Origin: Ctena decussata
Taxonomy: Eukaryota > Mollusca > Bivalvia > Lucinida > Lucinidae
Reading direction: 5' to 3'
Length of the DNA: 64,000 nucleotides
Assembly (NCBI GenBank): GCA_963989385.1
Contig: OZ022512.1
Span: forward strand, 29,223,899 to 29,287,898
Part shown: in pieces, positions 47,914 to 56,585 of the stretch
Position numbering within the stretch: position 1 is the first letter of the stretch
How the letters are laid out: every line of letters starts with the position of its first letter
Notes under the pieces: generated by a model
Database searches by the model: none
What the model was told of the DNA's origin: nothing
What the model saw: only the letters and a program-made list of their open reading frames with translations
Program-made: the position numbers and the translations under genes

Positions 47914-48187
47914 GGCCCCGAGGTTATAAAACTTTTTTTCATGTTCAACTCTGCATGAGCCGAGCATGAAATTTTACCTGCTAATAAATAGCAAGTTGCT
48001 GATGAGCACAGTTGTTTTCTTGCTCAGTTTAGCTGAGCATGAAATTTTCTCCGCTTATGAATATGAAAATGCCAACAGTAACAGTAGTTGGCATTAGCAT
48101 AGAAAATTTCATGCTTATATTTATCAGCAGAGAAAATTTCATGCTCAGCTGAGTTGAGCACGAAAAAAGTTTTATAACCTTGGGGCC
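47914..48187. mobile_element. Foldback MITE, copy 2, in BPI/LBP intron 1
   Basis: Same end sequence as copy 1 (GGCCCCGAGGTTATAAAACT; right end AGTTTTATAACCTTGGGGCC). The interior is rearranged, with several extra GAAATTTTCTC/GAGAAAATTTC pieces. The two copies lie about 170 bp apart. Confidence 0.85.
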
Positions 48188-48414
48188 TGATCTGGGCCTG
48201 CTATCTGCTAAATCTAGCTGTCCCAATATTTAGAACTTTAAGGTATAATGTACTTTCGGCTTCGACTCAACAAAATGGAACTAGTACTTGGGAAAAAGAT
48301 GTAACCTTGTAATGTATGCAGTCATTCGAAAGACTGGACTGTTGTGGAACCAATTAATGTAGGGCCAGAAAAAAAGGTTCATTTCTTAATCTAAACCTAG
48401 CACTGAACTTAAGT

Positions 48415-48475
48415 AAAAAAAAGAGAAGAAAGGAAAAAAAAGAAGAAAAAGTAAAAAAAAAACAAAAAAACATGT
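48415..48475. repeat. A/G-rich purine tract
   Basis: AAGAGAAGAAAGGAAAAAAAAGAAGAAAAAG-type run followed by long A stretches. Confidence 0.85.
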
Positions 48476-48867
48476 GATACTACACTGAAGCTTTATCTTG
48501 AACGAAGAGATTGTATATTGCAGTTTCAGTGATTCATATATTTGTAGCTTCCATGGTTGTTGAGTTACCTGTTTTTATTTTTGCTTTCCAAATGGTTCCT
48601 GTTAAACTGACTTGTCAAATATGTAAAACTGCATGAATATTCATAAAAAGAGACCATGATTGGCATGAGCTAGGCACAGTTGCAACATGAAGCAATTCTG
48701 TTTTCTTCTTCTTCTTCTGTTTTCTTCTTCTTTTGGACAGTATCCATTATGAAGTCAGAACGTATGAACCATACCGTAGAAAAGTGTCCGTATTGCATAT
48801 GCTAATGCAGCGGCGCAGGCTAGTTCGCACATGACTTCAGATAATTCTTTTTTCGCTCACATAAGGT

Positions 48868-49060
48868 GAAGGGTTATACCTCTATATTCTTCCGCCATTT
48901 TTACGCGGGCAAACAACTTTTGCGACTTTCTGTTTGCTTCCCTGAATGCCTGCCATAGCCTTCCAAACATGGCCTACTATTAAAGAAAAGAATTTGCTCC
49001 AGAGGAGCAAATTCTTTTCTATAAGAGTCGACCTCAATTTAGAAGGGAGGTAAATATAAA
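48868..49060. repeat. Dispersed repeat with a 37-bp palindrome (48984-49020)
   Basis: Relative of 34300-34530. The arm AGAAAAGAATTTGCTCC is mirrored exactly around AGA by GGAGCAAATTCTTTTCT. Confidence 0.75.
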
Positions 49061-50548
49061 AATACAAAAATTTCTACCCCTGCAAATATGTACAATAACC
49101 TTAAAATAGTTAGTATGAATATTAAAGATGCTGTCACTTCCTAAACAATGTAACAATGGGTAGAGACGTATCCTATTTAAATACGTATGAAATTCCATCT
49201 CTTCTGACAGGATGTGCATAGAAAATAAGAAAAGTACAATCATATAGGTAGTATTAATCACTGACTTGCGGTAAATAAAAAATTCTGCATAAAGCTGAAA
49301 ATATTACAAATTTCCCCAAAACTCTGTAGGTGTCTTCCGTTTATGTTGTTTCCCACAATCTAGATTCCCAAAATGCAGGAGTTGTTGATGTTAAAAAGGT
49401 TTATACAAGAAAAGATCAAAGAGTAAATTTCTGCACAAAAATCTAAAAAACTAACCATCGTTACTGAAAATGTATATAGGTCTGAAGGTACTTTAATGCA
49501 TTACAAAAGGCGTCCTAGGGATTATTTTTTCCAACTCTTTCAAACATGATCAGCTTGAACAGATAAAAAAGAAGTTTGTGTCTTTTTTTTTTTTTTTTGG
49601 CAAAAACACAATGGAGTCTACTTTTTCAAGGTTTTAAAAAAATTTCACTTACACACCTGTCTTGATCACAGTAATGTAGTATTTATACTAGGCTATATGC
49701 AAAATATAGGTATACCTGCCTAGTGCCTATGCTATATTTAATGAATGCATCCAGTAAACATGACACCATACACATGGTGGGAGAATTGAGAACAAACTAC
49801 TGTTTTCATCCAATCTGCCTTACAATTTAAGGATGAGTTGGAACAAATAATTGCTTGGACGCCCTTCTTAATGATTTAAAGTTCCTTCAGATCTGAGTAC
49901 ATTTTCAAACGAAGAAAATTCCCTTTGATCGTTCCAATGACACTAAAAAGTGTGGGTTTATTATTGTTTGTCATCAGAGGAGAAACAATGGTGTATAGAA
50001 ATCAACTTTGTGTATAGTGGTGTGTAGAAGTCAGCTTTGTTTTTAGGTAATGTTTTCATTTTTGCATTAACTCAGTCATGGTTATTAATTTTGTTTCTCC
50101 CATTAATTGCTTGTCGATAGGTCGGGCGTTGGGCTAACTTGGGTTGGACTCACTGATGACCCCGGCATAAAGTTATTTATTGTAGTTGGTTTTGGCCGGA
50201 GGTTTTTGTCTGTTGCTTGGTCATTTTGGGTGGAACTGGTGACTTTCATTTGCTCCAGTACTTAGTAGTGTTGTTTGACACTCCAGATATCAACATGTTG
50301 TTTCTGTCGAGTCCTCATCTTTGATTCATCATAGTTTTCAGAGTTCACGAAAGTTAACAGGACCGAATCTGGTAAAATGATTAAATTGCACTTGAAAATT
50401 CTGAATATTTTTACCAGACCGAATGAACTTTTACCAGACATGTCAGGCGGTCAGACTGGGTTTCGTCGGAAGACTGAGTTTTTATCCGGCTTAATTATTT
50501 GGTTCCTATGATTATTTATTGATGACTGGCGAAGATTACCGTAAACCG
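49061..50548. other. BPI/LBP intron 1, unannotated part
   Basis: AT-rich with a T run near 49583-49598. Nothing resembling an exon, RNA gene or known repeat was recognised. Confidence 0.5.
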
Positions 50549-50844
50549 ATTTATCATATGACGTGGCTGTTATTCAGTGGATAACGTCGTGTCATAAAAA
50601 TCGTATGACCACACGTGTAATAACTCTTTGGCGCGTACACGTAACACCATTGACAACGTCCGTGTCAACAGTGCGTTTTCTTATTGAAATAATCTTCATT
50701 TTGAAAGTGAAAAATCCCATTTTAAGGGTCATATGATAAACAGAATCTTACACTCTTGGTCATTTCACATGAAATTTATGAAACTCGCCGAAGGCTCGTT
50801 TAATAAATTTCGTATGAAATGACCACTTGTATAAGATCCTCTAT
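50549..50844 (-). repeat. Dispersed ~285-bp element, copy 2 (inverted relative to 35383-35666)
   Basis: Reading the minus strand from 50844 gives ATAGAGGATCTTATACAAGT, the ATGAAATGACC hairpin, CCCATTTT, a TTCAATAAGAAAACGCAC block and CACGTGTGGTCATACGA, the same order as copy 1. Confidence 0.82.
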
Positions 50845-50915
50845 TTAAACCCCCATCACTTTATTACTGACCCTTCCAATGCGATATTTCTGTTCTAGTT
50901 CATCACTGTAACAGA

Positions 50916-51281
50916 TACCGTATACGCGATAATTTTCGCGGTGTTCCATTTTTCGCGGTATTTCGCGGTCGCTTAAAAACCGCGAATATTGAAATCGCGA
51001 AATAGTTTCCTGTTTCTTACAAAGTATAATCAGTAGACACAGCGTCCATATATTTTGTTTCTGTTTGCTTCGGTAAAGTCTGGTACTTTTCATTTGAGCC
51101 AGTTCTTTCATTAACTTGCGGCCACAGGTTAGTGAAAGAACTAGCTCAAATGAAAATCAAGCAATTTTGATTTTTGCGCATGTTGCTAACCCCAGAAATA
51201 AAAATCGCGAAAACTAATGATTATGTTTTTGCCCCTAAACCGCGAAAATTTGAACCCGCGAAAATTATCGCGTTTACGGTA
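50916..51281. mobile_element. MITE with CCGTAAACGCG terminal repeats and TA flanks
   Basis: Left CCGTATACGCGATAATTTTC and right (inverted) CCGTAAACGCGATAATTTTC differ by one base over at least 24 bp, and TA lies immediately outside both ends, consistent with a Tc1/mariner-type target duplication. A second inverted repeat sits inside (TTTTCATTTGAGC against GCTCAAATGAAAA, with GTTCTTTCA/TGAAAGAAC). No transposase. Located in BPI/LBP intron 1. Confidence 0.85.
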
Positions 51282-51404
51282 CTTGTTCTTGTCCATATCA
51301 ATACTTTTGTTCACCAATTATGTGAGTGGCGATTTTTAGTTCAGGTAGCTGAATGGCCATCTGTCTGGGAAAGAACTGTTCGTTGGGTTTACCTTCCCAG
51401 CCGG

Positions 51405-51535
51405 CACATGACGTCGTAACGACGTCGTATTGACGAAGATGCGACGTCATTCCAGCGGGCACATGACGTTGAAATGACGTCGATGAGATGTAAAAACGAC
51501 GCATCGACGTCATTTTGACGTCATGTGCCCGCTGG
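51405..51535. repeat. GACGTC-rich dispersed element, copy 2 (perfect-end foldback 51452-51535)
   Basis: CCAGCGGGCACATGACGT at 51452 is mirrored by ACGTCATGTGCCCGCTGG ending at 51535, with most of the interior also complementary. A partial tandem copy (CCGGCACATGACGTCGTAAC) precedes it. The full cAMP-response palindrome TGACGTCA occurs at 51516-51523. The element seems to interrupt another dispersed repeat (GGGAAAGA(A/G)CTG...GGGATCTGATT) also seen near 55785-55885. Confidence 0.82.
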
Positions 51536-51659
51536 GTTGCCTGCCTTTCCAGAACTGGTGTCAGTTTAACTGTATACTTTTTGGTTTTGAGGGCAGGATA
51601 TGGGATCTGATTTAATCAGTCCCTGATCATTGTCCTTTTTCTTTACTTTACTTTAACAG

Positions 51660-51756
51660 CTTTATCGAAGGTTGAAAATTTACTGGAGCATTTGGATGAC
51701 ATCAAGATCAAGGATGTGAAGGGCAAATCCGGTGACGTCAGCTACGAACTAACGAA
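51660..51756 (+). CDS. BPI/LBP-like protein, exon 2: first helix and strand of the N-terminal domain
   Basis: Acceptor TTTAACAG|CTTTATCG. The split codon G|CT (Ala38) restores the frame from exon 1. The 97-bp exon reads LSKVENLLEHLDDIKIKDVK, then SGDVSYELT, and ends AA|GTAAGT, a consensus donor. The order helix, then (I/L)KI-basic strand, then a Y/S strand is that of the BPI/LBP fold, where a long amphipathic helix is followed by a KI(P/K)D-type strand and a SYEL/SFYS-type strand. All downstream residues stay open only in the frame predicted by the splice phases, which strongly supports the model. Intron 2 is 772 bp and carries the hairpin array. Confidence 0.85.
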
Positions 51757-52111
51757 GTAAGTGACATCAGTTTGAACATTAATGCTGCTATGTCATGTCT
51801 AAGCTAGTAACTTGTCTGGTTGAAGGGTGAGATTTACCTATCCTTAAGACTGTTGACTCATGGTGGATTATTTTTCTCCCACTTTTAGCGAATCAAAAAA
51901 AATCTTAAAGAGTTCCCTCAAGAGTAGAGAATACATTCAGAAGCAGGGACATGGGCCAGACTACGTAGTTTCGGCTATTAGTTTCAAACATCGTCCTACA
52001 GCGTGTCTATTTTCTTCATTTAAAGTTGAATTATTTTTTCACAATTGAATTTTTTTTTGTTAGCTGACATAAGAAAGAGTTGGTAATATAAAATCATAAA
52101 AGCGAAATTTT

Positions 52112-52442
52112 GGCTATTGACAGTCAACTGTGAATAGCCGTTTTAACTTTTTGGCTATTGACAGTCAACTGTAAATAGCCGTTTTAACATTCTTTGCCAA
52201 ATTGGCTATTGAAGTCAATTGCAAATAGCCGTTTTAACGTTTTTTGGCTATTGACAGTCAACTTTTAATAGCCGTTTTAACTTTTTCGCCTATTGACAGT
52301 CAACTGTAAATAGCCGTTTTAACAGTCTTTGGCTATTGAAGTCAATTGCAAATAGCCGTTTTAACGTTTTTTGGCTACTGACAGTTCACTGTAAATAGCC
52401 GTTTTGACGGTTTTGGCTATTTACAGTCAACTGTAAATAGCC
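52112..52442. repeat. Array of eight hairpin repeats in BPI/LBP intron 2
   Basis: Eight 27-28-bp units at 52112, 52153, 52204, 52246, 52288, 52331, 52373 and 52415, spaced 41, 51, 42, 42, 43, 42 and 42 bp. Each unit is an imperfect palindrome: GGCTATT(G/T)ACAGT at the left pairs with ACTGTAAATAGCC at the right. Spacers share GTTTTAAC plus a T-rich run. Units 3 and 6 share a distinct centre (GAAGTCAATTGC), which suggests duplication of a multi-unit block. The array is within an intron and would be transcribed as part of the pre-mRNA. Confidence 0.92.
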
Positions 52443-52528
52443 TCAGCCTTAATATTTCCCTAATGCCTAAGCAAGAATGGTGTCCTTTGACATAAAATGT
52501 TACACTTTAACATAAATTTTTTCTTTAG

Positions 52529-52669
52529 TATCAGAATAACGGACGTTGGTACGCCGGTCCCTGACGTTGAATTTGTCGATGGATTCCGTAACATCAACGC
52601 AAAACTCACACTTTCTCCCCTCACTGCTGAAGCTAATTGGTGGGCACGCTATAAGAACTGGCTCATGAG
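52529..52669 (+). CDS. BPI/LBP-like protein, exon 3: continuation of the N-terminal barrel
   Basis: Acceptor TTCTTTAG|TATCAGA. The split codon AA|T (Asn70) restores the frame. The 141-bp exon encodes NIRITDVGTPVPDVEFVDG, then INAKLTLSPLTAEANWWARY, ending at Met116 and AG|GTAAGT. In the family this region is a strand (NI-hydrophobic), a loop around a Pro-Val segment, then alternating hydrophobic strands ending in a Trp-rich, aromatic/basic patch such as W-x-Y-x-Y-K; WWARYKNW fits this. About 116 of the roughly 450-480 residues usual for the family are encoded here. I found no exon 4 in the remaining 11.3 kb, so the gene probably continues beyond the window; alternatively it is a 5' fragment. 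Function (LPS binding in innate immunity) is inferred from family. Confidence 0.85.
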
Positions 52670-52827
52670 GTAAGTGATTTGATGGATTTGCTAAATGTTT
52701 TCCTTTGTGCGGAACGAACAAAAAAACATCTTCTAAAGTCTATATCAAGATATTGTCAGAGTGAATATCAAGGATTCTGTAACGGTGAATAAAAGATTTA
52801 GGAAGAGATCAAGTGATTCCGTGATCT

Positions 52828-53094
52828 AAAGATTGTCTACCTCGTTTATTTCATGTTTTCAGAAACAAATATTTTAACAAAATTTCGTTAGACAATATGT
52901 AATAGTCTCATAATTAACCGTAAAAGTTTTGAGAAAAAGCGTTTATTCGATAAATATGGAATGAAAAATAATCTTCAAATTAAAATGCAAATTACCTATT
53001 TCCTCACGGCCTGTAAGAAAATCGATTTTGACCACGTGTGTCATGTGATCAGGTTGAGGTATTTTTCTTATTCGTGCACGTGATTGTGACGTAT
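52828..53094 (+). repeat. ~267-bp direct repeat in BPI/LBP intron 3
   Basis: Second copy of 45030-45298, offset about 7.8 kb, begins 158 bp after exon 3. It retains both CACGTG cores (GACCACGTGTGTC and GTGCACGTGATTG). Confidence 0.88.
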
Positions 53095-53460
53095 GAATAA
53101 ATTATTTTTGTCCAATAATGCGATTTCAACCGCGGTCCGCGATTGTATAAAAATCATCTTAATTTTTGTTTAAAGTCACTTTTATCAAATATTATTATCT
53201 AAACTCTAATTCAAATGTATAGTTAGACCATGTCGGAGGTATTGCATGAAAAATTTCATCAAATCATTTTTGTTATTATCATAAAGGGAGTATATCTTTA
53301 AAAAGAATCAATCTTAAATTGGGCATCTCCGGCCATACCAAGGCCCAATGTATCTTTTCCGTATTGATGTTCTTTCTCATCGAATGTCCGATCGTTTCAT
53401 GGAATGAAGCCAGTTTACTTGTAAACTTTGAAACTGCAATTTTACAGATGAAGACCACAT
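53095..53460. other. BPI/LBP intron 3, unannotated part
   Basis: No exon or repeat recognised. Confidence 0.45.
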
Positions 53461-53686
53461 TAAGGTAAAGTCAGGAAAATTCAGACAGCAGGTAAACTCG
53501 GACAGTGCCATTGTTTCCTTTATACGTCAGTTTTTTTTTTTGGAATTAAAACAAAAATAACTGGGCAAACAGTGAAAATCCTGGTGAGACGGCTCATTAT
53601 GAGCCGTCTCATCTGGATTTTCACAGTTTGCAACGGTATGTCCGAATTTACCGCTGTCCGAAATTACCCGACTCGACCGTGCCTAA
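53461..53686. mobile_element. Foldback element with diverged ends and a tight central hairpin
   Basis: The outer ends are degenerate inverted repeats (CAGACAGCAGGTAAACTCGG against CCGAATTTACCGCTGTCCG). The centre (53565-53631) is a strong hairpin: GCAAAC..TGAAAATCC and TGAGACGGCTCA mirrored by TGAGCCGTCTCA and GGATTTTCA..GTTTGC. Noncoding. Confidence 0.78.
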
Positions 53687-53783
53687 TATCGGCTGCGCAA
53701 GACATGAGCTATAACTAATTTGTCATCCGGTCAATTCAAATATGAGAAGTTGCAACTTCTGTCATCCTCATTTTGCAAACTAC

Positions 53784-54000
53784 AGTCAACTCTCGATATC
53801 TCGAACTCAACTTTCAGCCCAAACTACTGATATCTCAAAGTAAATTTTCTGGTACCAGAAAATTTACTTTGAGATATCAGTAGTTAAAGATAATAGGAGT
53901 TGAAATGAAAAGAAAAGCAGGAGATATATTCTCTGATATATGAAGATATTTGAGATATCAGTGTTCGAGATATCAGTGTTCGAGATATCGGGAGTTGACT
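53784..54000. mobile_element. Dispersed MITE related to the satellite; contains a 64-bp perfect palindrome
   Basis: The ends are 23-bp inverted repeats with one mismatch (53784-53806, AGTCAACTCTCGATATCTCG...; 53978-54000 inverted, AGTCAACTCCCGATATCTCG...). TA dinucleotides lie at or next to both ends. The stretch 53822-53885 is a perfect 64-bp palindrome with GGTACC at its centre and AACTACTGATATCTCAAAG as its outer arm. The satellite cores at 1-31450 are diverged versions of this palindrome, and the satellite's TTCAACT...AGTTGACT ends are versions of these terminal repeats. About 90 bp between palindrome and right end include two GTTCGAGATATCAGT-like steps. No coding capacity. Confidence 0.9.
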
Positions 54001-54771
54001 ATCTCAAACACAATATGTATTAATAATTTTATACGCGTTCATCAGATCACAGGAGTCTGAAATTTCGTCAGTAAAAAAAAAATGCAAATTCTACAGAATC
54101 GCGTTCATATTTATACATTTATGTATTATAAAAAGACAGGAATGCAATGCCTTTTTTACCCCACCCACCACGAAAACTCGTTCCCAACACGTTTTCAAGT
54201 AGTAAACAGCAAAAAGCGTTCCAATGTACGTAGCGGTTACTTGTAACTAAATGTTTTCTATCATCCGCCACCTACAATTCATCAGTATGTATTTCAAGAA
54301 AGCCACAAAAGAAGATCAAATTTGGCGACTGACAGCGAATTTATTTTTCTGAGAAACCATGTCCTGTTTACATTTGACAGCGCGTGAGCGGGCGCATTTA
54401 ATTGGACGAGACGCATTTAATTGGACGAGGGTATCGGCACGACGGTCGTGCGCATAAGAATCATTATCATCAACACGGTCGGGCCTTATTCGCACGCCGG
54501 CGATTATATATTCCATCATAGATGCCATGGCCTTTCTTAGAAATGGTTTCATACAACACAGTTTCGGTAATTCATATGGAGGAAAAAACAACTAAAAACT
54601 GGTCAAAACATTTTATTACCGACTTTCTGTTGTTAAAACATCTGATATCCGGATATCAGCTGTACCTTTATGGGGCACAATCTTATTTTTGGTATGTTCC
54701 AGTTCGACATGAATAGGTTGCATCAATTATATATGTGTATGTAGAAAAGGTATTCCGTCAAGATGAGGCAT
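54001..54771. other. BPI/LBP intron 3, unannotated part
   Basis: Contains a short tandem (GCATTTAATTGGACGAG twice near 54395-54430). No convincing exon. Confidence 0.45.
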
Positions 54772-55080
54772 CAAAAGGGTGTTAAGGCCGAATGCTACAA
54801 GTCCATAAGCCGACCACAGCTCGAGTATGCTTCGACGGTATGGGACCCAGTGACAAAATTCAACATAGCCAAACATAGTCTGTATAGAGGCGTGCCGCCA
54901 GATTTTGCTTAACCGACTAACGCCGAACCAGCAGTGTCACTTCAATTTGGCCAGAACTTGGTTGGGAGGACCTTGAATCGAGGCGACACCAGAGCAAAGT
55001 CACAATGATGTAAAGGATCGTCAATAACCTCGTTGAAATCCCTCCAGGCCAGTACCTGACAGCCACAGGAGTAGAAACTA
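54772..55080 (+). pseudogene. Non-LTR retrotransposon reverse transcriptase C-terminal remnant
   Basis: One frame (54772-54909) reads KAECYKSISRPQLEYASTVW then DPVTKFNIAK. The motif RP-x-LEYAS-x-VWDP marks the end of the RT region in CR1/Jockey-type LINEs. A second frame (from 54933) reads SVTSIWPELGWEDLESRR, an in-frame stop, then RIVNNLVEIPPGQYL. The LGW(E/D)-x-L-x-x-RR and IVN-x-LV motifs are the usual continuation. Frameshift and stop show it is dead; the 5' part is missing, as expected for 5'-truncated LINEs. Confidence 0.82.
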
Positions 55081-56531
55081 GTTAAGTCGTTCTTTATTGT
55101 GTTATCACTTATTCCATAACAAATCCATACTATTACAATTGCTATGAATCAACATATAAATTTATAATTCTCATGGTACCCGCAATTTTTTTCAGTAGGC
55201 AGCGAATGCATTCAGACTTTACTTTTAATTTGACAGGTTCTAACTTAGCTTTACCCATCATGTCTGATAAGGCGTTCTGCAGGGTGTGGCATTAAGCCCT
55301 CCATTTTATTAATTGATTTACCCCAGGTAATAAAATATTTCTGTATTATATTTTTTTATTCAGCTGCTTCAACAAACATACATGAAACACAAATGACATA
55401 TAATCCTATCACATTTGGCAGTATACAAGTAAGAAAGACAGAAATTCCTCTTCTGACCATGCCTCTCTGAGAGTGTAATATGATGCAACCACGATACCTT
55501 GGTGGGTAATAAAATATTAAGTATGAAGAAAATTTTAGCCTGGGCCATTTTAAAACCTTCCAACGCACCGCGGCGGAGGGTGAGGGTGAAGGTTTGGACC
55601 CAGTAAAACCGGTTTAAACCCCCAGTAGTTATTACTGACCGTCCAAAGGCAGTACTTTCGTTGCGGTCGCATTTGTTTTATTTTCGGTGCTGTTTAACTT
55701 ATTGTGTTTTCTCTTTAACCCTTCTGTTGGTCTAAATTATTTAGTTCAGTAAAGATAGCTGAGTTGCCACCTATTTGGGAAAGAGCTGCTGACTCGGCTT
55801 ATCACTTGTAAGTTATTGTTTGTTGGAATGTCCTTGTCAATCTTTCCCTTTCATGTTGGGGATAGGGTTTGGGATCTGATTCAGTCAGTTCCTGAAGTGT
55901 ATTTACTCTTTAAATTTCCCTTTGAACAACTAAAAGTAGAAAAAAGAAAACTTAGCACGACCAAATGCAGATATAGTGGCAGGGGTGGGGTGGGGGAGGT
56001 GTGTGTGTTGGGGGTGGGGTGTGAGAGAGGGGGGTGTGTGAAAAGCAGGGTATTGCAATTATTTCAAATCATGCAGTTTGTCAGTTGAAACTGAGTTTAC
56101 GGAGCTAAAATTGGCCCCCAAGTCGTTCACCTCTGTAAGAAATACCTGAAATTTTCACATTCTCTTCCAAAATCTGCGTACATGCCGGCATAATTTACTA
56201 AGATACATGTGCCAGCAAAAAGAAAGTGATACCCATGGACACAAAATGGTAAAATCTTGTTTGTTTAATCACTGTTTATCCGAACTTGACATTGATTTAA
56301 CGTTGTTTCAACGATTTTGTGTCTGCTGGGTTTGTTATATTTCACTGTACCTATGCTAATGGGCATGACTAGCCTACATAAAAAACTTACAACACAAGTT
56401 CCAATATGCTATGCAGAGGCAGGACAATATGACAGAGAAAATGGAAAACCGTAGACCCTACACATGACAAAATTGGAATTTTAAAGAGTGATGCCTATAA
56501 CAATAACTTATTCCCGGATGTAAAAAAATCT
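55081..56531. other. BPI/LBP intron 3, repeat-poor stretch with a G-rich tract
   Basis: A G/T-rich tract (55979-56040, several GGGGTGGGG-type runs) is the only strong compositional feature. The piece near 55785-55885 (GGGAAAGAGCTG ... GGGATCTGATTCAGTCAGTT) resembles the sequence interrupted at 51405-51535 and a piece near 63230. Confidence 0.5.
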
Positions 56532-56553
56532 GAGAGAGAGAAAGAGAGAGAGA
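56532..56553. repeat. (GA)n microsatellite
   Basis: GAGAGAGAGAAAGAGAGAGAGA run. Confidence 0.9.
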
Positions 56554-56585
56554 TTATTGCTGTGTTTTTGTTATTTTTTTCTTTT

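Noticed and set aside
52112..52442. CRISPR array
   Set aside because: Evenly spaced palindromic repeats look similar, but spacers are nearly the same sequence (GTTTTAAC plus T-rich), unit sequence varies, no cas genes exist, and the array lies in a eukaryotic intron.
54316..54591. 91-codon minus-strand frame as a BPI/LBP-neighbouring gene or exon
   Set aside because: Contains a tandem DNA repeat (GCATTTAATTGGACGAG), no domain, no splice logic.
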